Source: CAYUVF01 sp964448045 (GTDB taxonomy: Bacteria; Bacteroidota; Rhodothermia; Rhodothermales; Salinibacteraceae). Taken from it: 42,069 nucleotides of DNA. The stretch is from NCBI GenBank assembly GCA_964448045.1, contig CAYUVF010000039.1:1-42069 (forward strand), read 5' to 3'. This document shows positions 16,368-25,611 of this stretch, one piece after another (the stretch's first letter is position 1; every line of letters starts with the position of its first letter). A program made the translations under genes and the position numbers. The notes beneath the pieces are model-generated. The model was not told the origin of the DNA. It searched no databases and worked only from the letters and a program-made list of their open reading frames with translations.

Positions 16368-17474
16368 CTATCGCAATCGTTTGCGCCGGTTGCGCACGTA
16401 ATCTTCAAAGAGAAATTCGCCGAGGTTGTCGAGGTCGGCGTAGTAGGCGCGGCCGCGGTTGGCCTCGGTCAACTTGCGGACGAAGTCCTGCAGATACGGA
16501 TCGCGGGCGATCATGAACGTCGTGATCGTGATGCCTTCGCGGCGACAGACGACGGCTTCGTCGAGCACCTTGTTGACGATCCGCCGATCCAGCCCGAAGG
16601 CGTTGCGGTACATCCGCCCGTTTTCGATGTGGCAGCTGGGCTTGCCGTCGGTGATCATGAAGATCTGCTTGTTGCGGTTGCGGCGCCGGTGGAGAATGTC
16701 GCGCGCCCGCTGAAGGCCCGCCCGCGTATTCGTGTGGTACGGGCCCACTTCGAGGTACGGCAGATCCTTCACCTCGACCTCCCACGCCTCGTTGCCGAAA
16801 GCGACGATGTCGAGCGAGTCCTTCGGATACTGGGTCATAATCAGCTCAGCGAGGCCGAGGGCCGTTTTGCGCGCCGGCGTGATCCGGTCTTCGCCGTAGA
16901 GCACCATCGAGTGCGACAGGTCGATCATCAGCACCGTCGCCATCGTCGACTGGTGATCCGTCTCGTGGACGCGGAAGTCGTCCTCGGCCAGATTCCAGTT
17001 CGATCCGATGCCCGCTCGCTTGAACGAGTTAGACAACGTGCCGGTGACGTCGAGCATGTTGACATCGTCGCCAAATTTCCAGCGGCGCGTCTCCGGCAGC
17101 CGGTCGCCGCCCTCACCAGCGTATGGCGTTTGGTGGTTGCCGCGGCCGTGCTTGCGGAGCTTCTGGAAGATCTCTTCGAGCGAGCGCTGGCGCAGCGACC
17201 GCTCGGTGCGCGCGGTAATCTGCACGGTGCCCGTTTCTTCGTCGTCTTCGAGATAGCCGCGCTTCTTCAGCTCCTCGACAAAGTCGCCGATGCCCATCTC
17301 CTCGCCCTCGGTGAGGCCGTACTGCTCATCGAGCTGAGAAAGCCAGTTGAGCGCCTCCTGCGCATCGCCGGCCGTGTGCTCCAGCAGCTGCTGAAACAGA
17401 TCGAAGAGCTGGTCGAAGAGTGGTTTATCAGAGCCGTGCCGGGTGGGATCCCATTCGGTATAGCGGAAACGCAT
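16368..17474 (-). CDS. von Willebrand factor type A domain protein
   Basis: The 368-residue product starts at ATG 17474 (MRFRYTEWDP); the open frame continues upstream but without family resemblance. The N-terminal half is helical and acidic (QLFDLFQQLLEHTAGDAQEALNWL). The C-terminal half is a VWA domain with a MIDAS: DLSHS (185-189), followed by the ARKTALGLAELIMTQ helix, DSLDIVAFGNEA, and FMITDGKPS. VWA proteins of this layout bind divalent metal and often partner with MoxR-type ATPases as chaperones; no such ATPase is in the window. It has no signal peptide, so it is probably cytoplasmic. It lies 82 bases after the TPR gene. Confidence 0.88.
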   Translation of the reverse strand: MRFRYTEWDPTRHGSDKPLFDQLFDLFQQLLEHTAGDAQEALNWLSQLDEQYGLTEGEEMGIGDFVEELKKRGYLEDDEETGTVQITARTERSLRQRSLEEIFQKLRKHGRGNHQTPYAGEGGDRLPETRRWKFGDDVNMLDVTGTLSNSFKRAGIGSNWNLAEDDFRVHETDHQSTMATVLMIDLSHSMVLYGEDRITPARKTALGLAELIMTQYPKDSLDIVAFGNEAWEVEVKDLPYLEVGPYHTNTRAGLQRARDILHRRRNRNKQIFMITDGKPSCHIENGRMYRNAFGLDRRIVNKVLDEAVVCRREGITITTFMIARDPYLQDFVRKLTEANRGRAYYADLDNLGEFLFEDYVRNRRKRLR

Positions 17475-17556
17475 GGCAGTCCGGGTGTAAGTCCAAGGCT
17501 GATAGGGGATGCGATACGCCGAGGCGCATCGGTTTGTTTTTGGCGACCCCCGCCGA

Positions 17557-18774
17557 TCAGCCAGAGTATGGCGTCTCCAGGTAGCGTTCGGCGCGCTCGT
17601 GGGTGCCGTGGTGATCGTCCATCTGCAGGACTTCGCGGTAGCGCCGCTCGGCGGCGGCGCGGCGGTCGAGGGCATCGTAGACCATCCCCTGCCGTAGCCG
17701 CCCCAGCGCCCGGTACGGCGTGGCGCCGTCGTCGCGGGCGGTAAGCGCATCGAGCTGAACGAGGTACTGCAGCGCCTCATCGTAGGCGTCGCGGATCATC
17801 CGCTCGCGGGCGAGATAGTAGAGCGCTTGCTCGGCGATGGCGTCGGTGTAGCCCGGCTGCTGGTTGCGGTAGCGCTCCACCACGGAGGCGAACACCTCGC
17901 GCGCCGCCCGCCAGCGTCCCCACCGGGCGTAGACGCGCCCCTCGTAGTTGTGGAAGTAGGGGTTGTCCGGGTGCTGATTGCGGAGCCACTGCACACGCTC
18001 GCGGCTGATCGCGTAGTCGTCTTCGTACAGGTAGTGGATCTGCAGGAGGAAGTAGACGGCCTCGGTCTGTATAAAATGGCCCTGCTCGGCGGCTCGGCGG
18101 AGCTGGGCGAGGCCGCGCTCGCGGTCGCCATCGGGCAGGAACAGCATCAGGGCGCGCCCCATGGTGTACTGCTCGGGGATGATGGCGGCGTAGTAGTCGT
18201 ACATGCCCTTGCCGAAGAGGTAGTCGGGCAGGTCGTCGGCGCGTTGGCCGGCTTCGCGGACGTACCCGATGGCGCTCTTGCCTTTGCGCGCGGCGGCAAA
18301 CCAGTCCTCGCGGTTCGAGTGGAGCCGCGCCTGAAAGCCGAGCGCCGCGCCCTTCAGAAACAGCGCATCGAGGGGCTCGGTGTCGCGCTCCAGCATCCGG
18401 TCGCAGCGGGCGACGACCGCGTCCATTGCCGCAAAGAAAGCCTCGTCGTGCGACGGATCGGTCAGATCCAGCATGATGTGATTCCACCAGATGTTCAGCC
18501 CGCGCAGAAACGGCCCGATGGGGTGATTCGGATAGCGGCGGACGATCTCGTCGAAGATGGCGTTGGCCCGCTCGAACTTCATGTCGTAGAGCAGATCGAG
18601 CCCCTTCTTGCCCTCGGTGCGGACGTACGGATCGTCCAAAATTGAACGCGGGGCGCTGTCTGTTTCGGCGGACACCGGGACGGCCTGCGCGAATGCCGCG
18701 GATCCGCCCGCGAGGCCGAGCCCCATCAACAGCGCGGCGCACAGCACGGCTCGAAATGGCGGAAAGCGGACCAT
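17557..18774 (-). CDS. Exported TPR-rich protein
   Basis: About 405 residues with a signal peptide (AVLCAALLMGLGLAGGSAAFA-Q). The mature protein is helical and TPR-like throughout: LDLLYDMKFERANAIFDEIVRRYPNHP near 60, NRDQHPDN-type turns near 265 (LRNQHPDNPYFHNYEGRVYARWGRWRAAREVF) and DEALQYLVQLDAL near 345. There are two consecutive ATG codons at 18777 and 18774. Probably a periplasmic scaffold or partner protein; no catalytic motif. It opens the minus-strand run TPR-VWA-rsmA-mgtE. Confidence 0.8.
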   Translation of the reverse strand: MVRFPPFRAVLCAALLMGLGLAGGSAAFAQAVPVSAETDSAPRSILDDPYVRTEGKKGLDLLYDMKFERANAIFDEIVRRYPNHPIGPFLRGLNIWWNHIMLDLTDPSHDEAFFAAMDAVVARCDRMLERDTEPLDALFLKGAALGFQARLHSNREDWFAAARKGKSAIGYVREAGQRADDLPDYLFGKGMYDYYAAIIPEQYTMGRALMLFLPDGDRERGLAQLRRAAEQGHFIQTEAVYFLLQIHYLYEDDYAISRERVQWLRNQHPDNPYFHNYEGRVYARWGRWRAAREVFASVVERYRNQQPGYTDAIAEQALYYLARERMIRDAYDEALQYLVQLDALTARDDGATPYRALGRLRQGMVYDALDRRAAAERRYREVLQMDDHHGTHERAERYLETPYSG

Positions 18775-18852
18775 CATGGCGGGATTCGTTTCTGCTGCGA
18801 GGACAGTTTAACCGGCGCCTTCGGACGCCAGTTCCGTGCCCTTTCCCCATGC

Positions 18853-18885
18853 AAAAAGGGCGCCGCCGGAGATGGCAGCGCCCTT
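18853..18885 (-). terminator. Rho-independent terminator of bioY
   Basis: Read on the minus strand, AAGGGCGCTGCC pairs with GGCGGCGCCCTT (one mismatch) over a 6-base loop, followed by TTTTTGC. It lies 40 bases beyond the bioY stop and insulates it from the TPR gene downstream. Confidence 0.88.
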
Positions 18886-18924
18886 CTGCGCAATGCTCGG
18901 GATGATGCTCATGATGGCGCAGGC

Positions 18925-19527
18925 CTACTCGGCCGAGCCGCCGAAGAGCTGCCGCGTGCCGGTGTAGATCAACCCGACGCAGAGGATCTTGGCCAGGTCG
19001 ATCAGCACGAAGCGGAGCCAGCCTTTATCGATGGATTCCATCCACGTGGCGTGGTCGGCAAAGTAGTGGAGCCAGACGACGCCGCCCGTGAAGAGCACCG
19101 CCGATCCGACAAACATCGCGACCATGCTGCCGCTGAGCGAGTTCCACCGCTTCGACACGGCGCCAATCGCCGCCGCCGAGAGCGGATACGACAGCAGATA
19201 CCCCGCCGAGGCCGCGCCCAGCAGGTACCCGAGGCCGTGCCCATCCCCGGCAAACACGGGCAGAAACAGGCCCAGCAGCAGGTAGAGCCCCTGCGCCAGC
19301 AGACCGCTGCGCCAGCCCAGGTAGAGGCCGCTCGCGTAGACCGCCGCTGTCTGCAGCGTGATGGGCACCTCCCAGAGGTAGATGTAAAAGTTGATCTGCG
19401 CGCCCAGCGCCGTCAGCATCGCGAAGCCCGCAATGCCGAGCGCCTGCACGAGCGTGGAGGCACGCTCTTCGCGAAGGCTATCCACGAACGCAGTCCGCGG
19501 CGATCGAAGTTGAAGCAGCTCAGTCAT
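18925..19527 (-). CDS. bioY: Biotin transporter substrate-binding subunit BioY
   Basis: BioY is the membrane S component that binds biotin in ECF-type uptake. The 200-residue protein has six hydrophobic segments and the family motifs ALGAQINFYIYLWEVPITLQT near 44-64, ASGLYLGWRSGLLAQGLYLLLGLFLPVFAGD near 67-97 (the GL-VF-G signature), GYLLGAASAGYLLSYPL, and a terminal FVLIDLAKILCVGLIYTGTRQL. ATG at 19527 is preferred to a TTG three codons upstream. EcfA/EcfT energising genes are not adjacent, so it either works alone, as reported for some BioY proteins, or with a shared module elsewhere. It is divergent from hisE and has its own terminator. Confidence 0.93.
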   Translation of the reverse strand: MTELLQLRSPRTAFVDSLREERASTLVQALGIAGFAMLTALGAQINFYIYLWEVPITLQTAAVYASGLYLGWRSGLLAQGLYLLLGLFLPVFAGDGHGLGYLLGAASAGYLLSYPLSAAAIGAVSKRWNSLSGSMVAMFVGSAVLFTGGVVWLHYFADHATWMESIDKGWLRFVLIDLAKILCVGLIYTGTRQLFGGSAE

Positions 19528-19755
19528 GGGTTCCAATTCGGTTCAAAGGATACATGTCGGGCGCAGGAGCGATGATACAAACGCGGCGATAGAAGTTCCA
19601 CCAGCTGCGCGGGCCGCAGCGCCATCTTCGCAGTGGCTTCGCCGAGGATCCGCCCTTCTCGAATTTCATTCAAAGCAGCAATCCGCCCTATTCCCGCGGC
19701 GGCCTGTGCGTTATGTTACAAGCCCACGCCTTCTGCTTTACGATTCATCCGCGTC

Positions 19756-20019
19756 ATGAAACGCTTCGACGAGCTCTTTGCGGAACTCCGTGCCAAAGTC
19801 GATCGCCAGGATCCCAACTCGGGCACGGTGCGCGCTGTCGCCGAAGGCAAGCACGCCATCGGCAAGAAGATTCTGGAAGAGGCCGGCGAAGTCTGGATGG
19901 CCGCCGAGCACGAATCGAAGGAGCGCACCGCCGAGGAGATCTCGCAGCTGCTCTATCACGTGCAGGTGATGATGGTGGCCTGCGACCTCGACCTCGACGA
20001 CGTGTACGAATACCTCTGA
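19756..20019 (+). CDS. hisE: Phosphoribosyl-ATP diphosphatase
   Basis: HisE removes pyrophosphate from phosphoribosyl-ATP in the second step of histidine synthesis. The 87-residue product is the standard all-alpha size and shows GTVRAVAEGKHAIGKKILEEAGEVWMAA with the metal-binding acidic EEAGE, then KERTAEEISQLLYHVQVMMV. ATG at 19756 (MKRFDELF) is the family start. It is a free-standing HisE, not fused to HisI. hisG follows 67 bases later on the same strand. Confidence 0.95.
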   Translation: MKRFDELFAELRAKVDRQDPNSGTVRAVAEGKHAIGKKILEEAGEVWMAAEHESKERTAEEISQLLYHVQVMMVACDLDLDDVYEYL

Positions 20020-20086
20020 GCACGGGCGAGCCCCGTCGAACGCCCATCCGCCCCAACGTCCCACCCTCCCCCAACGCATTCTCCCT

Positions 20087-20938
20087 ATGCTAAAGATCGC
20101 CCTCCCCAACAAAGGCGCGCTCTCCGACGACGCCGTCACGCTCGTTCGCGAAGCCGGCTACAGCTGCCGTCGCCGCGGCCGCGAGTTGATGACGCGCGAC
20201 GCCAAGAACGAAGTCGAGTTCATCTTCCTCCGCCCGCGCGACATCGCCACGTACGTCAGCAACGGCGTGCTCGACCTCGGCGTCACCGGGCGCGACCTGA
20301 TGATCGACAGCCATGCCGATGTGGAGGTGCTGCTGCCGCTGCGCTTCGGGCAGGCCCGCTTCTGCTACGCCGTCCCGAAGGGCAGCAACCTCACACCCGA
20401 TACGTTCACGGCTGAGACGCGCATCGCCACCTCGTACACCCATCTCGTGGAGCGCGATCTGGAGGAGCGCGGCATCGACGCTACGATCGTCCCGCTCGAT
20501 GGCGCCGTCGAAATCTCCATCGAGCTGGGCGTGGCCGATGCCATCGCCGACGTGGTGCAGACGGGCCGCACCATCGATGAGGCCGGGCTGATGACCGTCG
20601 GCGACCCGATCATCGCGTCGGAAGCCATCCTCATCGCACAAAACGGCACGACGGCGCAGCTCGATCAGGTGCAGCTGTTCGTCGAGCGGCTGCGCGGCAT
20701 CATCGTCGCCCGCGAGTACGTCATGGTCGAGTACGACCTGCCGGAGGAGCAGCTCGAAAAAGCGCGGGAGATTACGCCGGGCATCGAGTCGCCCACCGTC
20801 TCGCCGCTGAGCAAAGACGGCTGGCTCGCCGTCAAAGCCATGGCGCGCGAGGAGCGCATCAACGAAATCATGGACCACCTCACCGCCCTCGGCGCCAAAG
20901 GCATCATCATCACCGACATCCGCACCTGCCGGATTTAA
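20087..20938 (+). CDS. hisG: ATP phosphoribosyltransferase, long form
   Basis: HisG joins ATP and PRPP in the first, histidine-inhibited step of histidine synthesis. The 283-residue product is the long form: LKIALPNKGALSDDAVTL at the start, LDLGVTGRDLMID, the PRPP-binding segment near GVADAIADVVQTGRTIDEAGL, and a C-terminal regulatory domain (ESPTVSPLSKDGWLAVKAM to ALGAKGIIITDIRTCRI) that binds histidine. Because this domain is present, no HisZ partner is needed. It forms a two-gene his unit with hisE; other his genes are outside the window. Confidence 0.97.
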   Translation: MLKIALPNKGALSDDAVTLVREAGYSCRRRGRELMTRDAKNEVEFIFLRPRDIATYVSNGVLDLGVTGRDLMIDSHADVEVLLPLRFGQARFCYAVPKGSNLTPDTFTAETRIATSYTHLVERDLEERGIDATIVPLDGAVEISIELGVADAIADVVQTGRTIDEAGLMTVGDPIIASEAILIAQNGTTAQLDQVQLFVERLRGIIVAREYVMVEYDLPEEQLEKAREITPGIESPTVSPLSKDGWLAVKAMAREERINEIMDHLTALGAKGIIITDIRTCRI

Positions 20939-20948
20939 TTGTTCTGGG

Positions 20949-21023
20949 TTCTGAGTTCAGAGTTCTGGGGTTTGCGTTCTGGGGGCTACTCTGAACTCCC
21001 AACTCGCAACCCTGAACTCAGAA
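20949..21023. terminator. Convergent inverted repeat between hisG and the hydrolase gene
   Basis: TTCTGAGTTCAG (20949-20960) and CTGAACTCAGAA (21012-21023) are a perfect 12-bp inverted repeat. A second CTGAACTC at 20991-20998 can pair with the same left arm. It occupies the gap between the two convergent stop codons and could end transcription from both sides, although there is no T-run. The sequence also belongs to the low-complexity intergenic group. Confidence 0.55.
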
Positions 21024-21037
21024 TTCGGCCCCCGAAC

Positions 21038-21817
21038 TCAACGCCGGAGGAAATCGAGCACGGCCTCGGCGAAGGCCTCGGGCGCGTCGGCGTGGACCCA
21101 GTGGCCGGCGTCGGAGATGGTGACGAGCTCGGCGTTCGGGAAATTCTTGCGGATCATCGGCAGATCGGCATCGGTGATATAGTCCGATTCCTCGCCGCGG
21201 ATGAAGAGCGCCGGCCCGTCGTACGTGCGGTCTGTATCGAGCCCCTTGTTGATCCGGTCGTACTGGTCGTGGATCACATCGAGGTTCATCTTCCACGAGT
21301 AGCGGTCGCCGTCGTAGTCGAGATTCTTCAGCAGAAACTGGCGCACGCGGTACGAATCGACGTAGTCGGCCAGCGCTTCGTCGATGGCGCTCCGGCTGGC
21401 GTAGCGGTCGAGCTCCAGCGCCTTCAGCCCCTCGAACAGGTAGTCGTGATGCGGCGGATAGGTCTTCGGCGCCATATCGACGACGATGAGCTGGTCGATG
21501 CGCTCGGGAAAGCCGAGCGCGGCGTACATCGCCGTCTTGCCACCCATCGAGTGGCCCATCAGATGCGTCGATTCGAGGTCGTGCTCGCGCATGAACAGCC
21601 ACAGGTCCTCGGCCATTGCCGGATAGCTGAAGCGCTCGCGGTGCGGCGAGCGCCCGTGGTTGCGCTGATCGACCGTAAACACGCGAAAGTGCTCGCTGAA
21701 CGCCTTCCGGCTAAGGGTGTGCCAGTTGCCGCTGGCACCCAGCAATCCGTGCAAGATGATTAGTGGATGGCCCTGGCCGTACTCCTTCGAAAACAGCGAA
21801 ACCGGCGCGTCGTCCAT
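21038..21817 (-). CDS. Alpha/beta hydrolase, YbfF/ABHD11-like
   Basis: The 259-residue product (ATG at 21817 chosen for the family start; the frame is open further upstream) has LIILHGLLGASGNW as oxyanion-hole region (19-32), VFTVDQRNHGRSPH, the nucleophile elbow LMGHSMGG with Ser90, a catalytic Asp candidate in FIRGEESDYI, and His in ISDAGHWVHADAPEAF. This set is typical of small cytoplasmic esterases of the YbfF group, which cleave acyl-CoA or other short thioesters and esters. The natural substrate is not predictable. It is divergent from the S9 peptidase with 235 bases between. Confidence 0.9.
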   Translation of the reverse strand: MDDAPVSLFSKEYGQGHPLIILHGLLGASGNWHTLSRKAFSEHFRVFTVDQRNHGRSPHRERFSYPAMAEDLWLFMREHDLESTHLMGHSMGGKTAMYAALGFPERIDQLIVVDMAPKTYPPHHDYLFEGLKALELDRYASRSAIDEALADYVDSYRVRQFLLKNLDYDGDRYSWKMNLDVIHDQYDRINKGLDTDRTYDGPALFIRGEESDYITDADLPMIRKNFPNAELVTISDAGHWVHADAPEAFAEAVLDFLRR

Positions 21818-22052
21818 AATTCGTCCGTGTTGCGTGAGGGGGAAACCGACGGGGAGCGCGGGGGAACGCCCCCTTCTCTGCGTAAGCATGCTGCCATCAA
21901 CTGTTGCGCCGCAGCCGGCCCAATCGCCCCTTCCAACGGCCAATTTTGCGTCAAGCGTGCCGCCCGCCGCACCGCCTCCGCTTGAACCGTACCCCGCCGC
22001 ACGTGTACATTACAGCCGCTCTGTTCCCGCCTCCAATCCCCCGACTGCCGTA

Positions 22053-24590
22053 ATGGGACGTTTCTACGCCTCGCTTTGGTCTGCCCTGCTCGCGGTGAGC
22101 CTGATGGCCGCCGCCCCCTCCTCCGCCTTCGCCCAGGACGACCCCATCGTCGCTACCGACCTGCTCAAGATTCGCCAACTTGGCGATGTCACCGTATCAC
22201 CCGATGGGCGGCGCGTGGCCTACACCGTTAAACACATCACCGAAACGCCGGCAGAGGACCGCCCCTACGCGTACCGGACGCACATCTACTACGTCTCCGG
22301 CGACGGCCGCGATGGCCCACGTCCCCTGACGCGCGGCGAACGCAGCGCCTCCCAGCCCGACTGGCACCCCGACGGCGACCGGCTCGCGTTCGTCCGCGCC
22401 GTCGATGGCACGCCCCAGGTCTTCGTCCTCTCCCTCTCCGGCGGCGAACCGATGCAGCTGACCGACTTCGAGCACGGCGCCTCCAATCCGCAATGGTCGC
22501 CCCGCGGCGACCAGCTGCTGTTTTCGTCATCGCTCTCCGGATCGGAGGTGCGCGCGATGACGGACGATCTGCCCGAGTGGGACATCGAGCGGCCGGGCCG
22601 CACGCCGCAGGACACGACGCTGGCGCTCCCGCCCGATACGCTGCTCGTCCTGCGCGACTCACTCACCCGCGCCCCGCTCGATACGCTCGCACTCGACACG
22701 CCCGGCGACACCCTCGCTCTCTTTTCGGATTCGCTCGCCGCCTTCCCCGACACCATCACCATCGCTCCATCGGATCCGCCGCCCACCGCCGCCGATCCCG
22801 ACGGCTCGCTCCTGCAAATCCGCAAGTGGCTCGCCGAGCGGCGCCGCGACGACAACCCGCGTGTCTTCCACTGGCTCGACTTTCAGGGCGAGTTCGACCT
22901 GCAGGCCGAGCGCTCGTACAATCACTTTTTCGTGCTCGACGTTGATGCAGACGGCGCCACCTCCGATCCGCGCCCCGTCACCCGCGGCTACTACAGCTTC
23001 GGGGGCGGCACGTGGCTGCCCACCGGCAATCAGATCCTCGTCCACGGCGCTCCCTATCCCGAACAGCACCCCGACCGCACCCGGCGCAGCGCCCTCTTCC
23101 TCGCCGATGTGGATCGGCCGCAGCTAACGCGGCTGCTCCGCCTGCAAAATCACGGTATTTACTCACCCCGAATCACGCCGGACGGGACGACGGTCGCTTT
23201 CCTGACATACGACCTGGACAACCCGAGCTACAGCCAGCCGGAGATCGGCCTCTTCCCGCTGGACGGGCGCACGCCGCCGACGTTCATCACCACCGAGTTC
23301 GACCGCGCGCCGGGCCAGCTCCGCTGGGCGCCCGATGGCTGGTACCTCTACTTCACCGCCGCCTCGGAGGGCGCCTTCCCGCTCTACCGCGCGACCCCCT
23401 TTGCAGCCGACACCACCGGCGGCGCCGCGCCTCCGCCCCGGCAAGAACCCTTCTCCGGCGATACGTTCGCCGTCGATTCGACGCTCTACCGTCCGGCCCC
23501 CATCACCCAACTCACCGGCCCGGCACAAGGCGTGCGCAGCTACGACGTCACCGCCGCCTCGGCGTACTACGTGCGCACCGAGGCGACGAATCCGTACGAG
23601 CTCTACCGCACCAACGCCGAGTTCGCCCGCGAGCAGCGCGTGTCGTCGCACAACGCGTCGTGGCTGGCCGAGAAGCGCCTCAGCACCCCCGAGCCGTTCA
23701 CGGTGCAGAGCGACAGCTTTGCGATCGATGGATGGGTGATGCGCCCGGCGCCCTTTGCCGACAGCCTGCAGTACCCGCTGCTGGTGGAGATGCACGGTGG
23801 CCCCTCGGCCATGTGGGGGCCCGGCGAGGCGACCATGTGGCACGAGTTCCAGATGATGGCGGCGCGCGGCTACGGCATCGTCTACAGCAACCCGCGCGGC
23901 TCGGGCGGCTACGGGCGCGCCTTCAAAGCCGCCAACTACCAGAACTGGGGCACCGGCCCAATGAAAGATGTCCTCCGCGCCGCCGACCGCGCCATCGCCA
24001 ATCACGCGTGGATCGACTCGACGCGGCAGGTACTCACCGGCGGCTCCTACGCGGGCTACCTGACGGCATGGATCGTCAGTCAGACGAATCGGTTCGATGC
24101 GGCCGTGGCCCAGCGTGGCGTGTACGATCTGCCCGTCTTCTTCGGCGAGGGCAACGCGTGGCGGCTCGTGCCGTACCACTTCGGCGGCTACCCGTGGCAG
24201 GGCGACCGCCCGGCCCCCATCGGCGTGGCTGATAGCGTCTGGGCCGCGCGCGACACCGTGGCCGCCGACTCGGCCCGCGGCCTCGCTCCGCGCGAAGCGC
24301 TGCTCCGCAACTCGCCCACGACCTACGCCGACCAGATCCGCACGCCGCTGCTCATCATGCATGCGGATAACGACCTGCGGACGGGCGTCATCCAGAGCGA
24401 GGCGCTCTACAAAAGCCTCAAGGTGCTGGAGCACCCCGTCGAATACGTCCGCTACCCCAACGCCGGCCACGACCTCTCCCGCTCCGGCGACCCCCAGCAG
24501 CGCATCGATCGGCTCCTGCGCATCTATGAGTTTCTGACGCGCTACACGGACGGAGCCGAACCGACGCCCCGCCCAATGCCCCGGCGCTGA
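22053..24590 (+). CDS. S9 family exported peptidase (prolyl oligopeptidase / DPP-like)
   Basis: The 845-residue protein begins at ATG 22053 with a signal peptide (SALLAVSLMAAAPSSAFA-Q). An N-terminal beta-propeller (about 35-620) has repeated DGRRVAYTV, HPDGDRLAFV and SPRGDQLLFSS blades; the C-terminal hydrolase has TGGSYAGYLTAW with Ser665, Asp774 in HADNDLRTGV and His806 in NAGHDLSRS. These enzymes cleave short peptides after Pro or remove N-terminal dipeptides in the periplasm. Residues 187-250 are an unusual proline/threonine/aspartate-rich insertion with repeated D-T-L words (LPPDTLLVLRDSLT, LDTLALDTPGDTLAL). A further insertion (about 713-743) separates the serine and Asp regions. It is convergent with the esterase gene, 10 bases apart. 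Confidence 0.94.
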   Translation: MGRFYASLWSALLAVSLMAAAPSSAFAQDDPIVATDLLKIRQLGDVTVSPDGRRVAYTVKHITETPAEDRPYAYRTHIYYVSGDGRDGPRPLTRGERSASQPDWHPDGDRLAFVRAVDGTPQVFVLSLSGGEPMQLTDFEHGASNPQWSPRGDQLLFSSSLSGSEVRAMTDDLPEWDIERPGRTPQDTTLALPPDTLLVLRDSLTRAPLDTLALDTPGDTLALFSDSLAAFPDTITIAPSDPPPTAADPDGSLLQIRKWLAERRRDDNPRVFHWLDFQGEFDLQAERSYNHFFVLDVDADGATSDPRPVTRGYYSFGGGTWLPTGNQILVHGAPYPEQHPDRTRRSALFLADVDRPQLTRLLRLQNHGIYSPRITPDGTTVAFLTYDLDNPSYSQPEIGLFPLDGRTPPTFITTEFDRAPGQLRWAPDGWYLYFTAASEGAFPLYRATPFAADTTGGAAPPPRQEPFSGDTFAVDSTLYRPAPITQLTGPAQGVRSYDVTAASAYYVRTEATNPYELYRTNAEFAREQRVSSHNASWLAEKRLSTPEPFTVQSDSFAIDGWVMRPAPFADSLQYPLLVEMHGGPSAMWGPGEATMWHEFQMMAARGYGIVYSNPRGSGGYGRAFKAANYQNWGTGPMKDVLRAADRAIANHAWIDSTRQVLTGGSYAGYLTAWIVSQTNRFDAAVAQRGVYDLPVFFGEGNAWRLVPYHFGGYPWQGDRPAPIGVADSVWAARDTVAADSARGLAPREALLRNSPTTYADQIRTPLLIMHADNDLRTGVIQSEALYKSLKVLEHPVEYVRYPNAGHDLSRSGDPQQRIDRLLRIYEFLTRYTDGAEPTPRPMPRR

Positions 24591-24600
24591 TCCGTTCCAC

Positions 24601-25611
24601 TCACCGGCGATCCGACAGCTGCGCAAGCGCATCCTGTGCGGATGTGGCGCCGTCGCACTCGCCGAAGACGCCCGCGAGAAACCGCATCAGAAAGCGATCG
24701 GCCCAGTGCCAGCTGTGGGCGGCATCGGGATGCAGGGCGACATCGATGGGATTGGAGCCGAGACGACATCCCTGCTGCCGAAGAAGCCACACGAAGAACC
24801 GCGCGCGGTCGCGGTTGCCGCGGTTGCCTTCGCCCGCCGCGCAGGCGATCCAGAAGGTGGTCTGCTGCATCGCTTCGCGGAGCGGCTCGCCAGCCTCGCA
24901 GAGGTCGTCGGTGGGGTTCCAGCGCGCCATCGCCTGCGGGTCGCGCGGATCGCCGAAGGCCGGGTCGAAGATGGAGGCCCGGCACCAGACCCGATCGGTG
25001 CACGGGCCGCGGCGCGTCCGGCGCGGATCGCGGTGATCGGGCCACATGAACAGGCCGTCGTAGATGGCCGCGTGATGGAAGTCCCCAGGGCGCTTTAGCG
25101 CGAGCAGACTCACGGTGTATCCGCCCAGCGAGAAGCCCGCCATGAGGCGCGGACCGCTTTCGATCTGCACATAGCGCGCGTCGATGGCGGGGATGAGCTC
25201 ATCGGTGAGGTAGGTCCAGAACCGGCCGGTGCCCAGGCCCCGCGTCCGCTTCGGCCAGGTGCCGGCCATATCGATGCCGAGCGAGGGAATCCGGTTGTCG
25301 TCGCTGTTGAGGCCGGGCATGACGACAAGCATCGGCGGGAGCGCGCCCTTCTGGATCGCCCGGTCGAGGTCTTCGATGGCGGTGGAGCGCTCGCGCGAGT
25401 CGTCCTCCTCCATGTTGACCCACTCGCGCTCGTGGCCGCGAAACAGGTAGCACACCGGCAAGCCGCGCGCCACCTCCTCCAGCCCCGGCGGCTCGTAGAC
25501 GTAGTACGGCTTGGGGAGGCCGAGCGCCTCCGAGCGCAGTCGCCGCGCGCGAAGCCGCCCGTGGAGCCGCCGCCGGTGCCGCGATAGAATGGGGCGTGCC
25601 CGCTCATTCAT
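24601..25611 (-). CDS. Esterase-family alpha/beta hydrolase
   Basis: The 336-residue product starts with ATG inside TCATGA, overlapping the amidotransferase stop by four bases, so translation is coupled. It resembles the esterase D / Fes-type family (PF00756): YVYEPPGLEEVARGLPVCYLFRGH near 37-60, MLVVMPGLNSDD (94-105), and the nucleophile MAGFSLGGYT with Ser161. A His near DAAHSWHWADRFL close to the C-terminus is the likely catalytic base. There is no signal peptide; the arginine-rich N-terminus (RHRRRLHGRLRARRLR) is odd. It is the last gene of the ATP-grasp cluster; the context suggests it releases, or breaks down, the ligated product. The exact substrate is unknown. Confidence 0.85.
   Translation of the reverse strand: MNERARPILSRHRRRLHGRLRARRLRSEALGLPKPYYVYEPPGLEEVARGLPVCYLFRGHEREWVNMEEDDSRERSTAIEDLDRAIQKGALPPMLVVMPGLNSDDNRIPSLGIDMAGTWPKRTRGLGTGRFWTYLTDELIPAIDARYVQIESGPRLMAGFSLGGYTVSLLALKRPGDFHHAAIYDGLFMWPDHRDPRRTRRGPCTDRVWCRASIFDPAFGDPRDPQAMARWNPTDDLCEAGEPLREAMQQTTFWIACAAGEGNRGNRDRARFFVWLLRQQGCRLGSNPIDVALHPDAAHSWHWADRFLMRFLAGVFGECDGATSAQDALAQLSDRR

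Noticed and set aside
17497..17530. GATGCG/CGCATC hairpin followed by TTTGTTTTT as a + strand terminator
   Set aside because: No + strand gene lies upstream that would need it, and the T-run is on the wrong side for the minus-strand TPR gene.
16308..17744. A 478-codon open frame on the + strand
   Set aside because: Antisense of the VWA gene; no motif of its own.
23163..24632. A 489-codon open frame on the minus strand
   Set aside because: Antisense of the S9 peptidase hydrolase domain, which carries the full catalytic triad.
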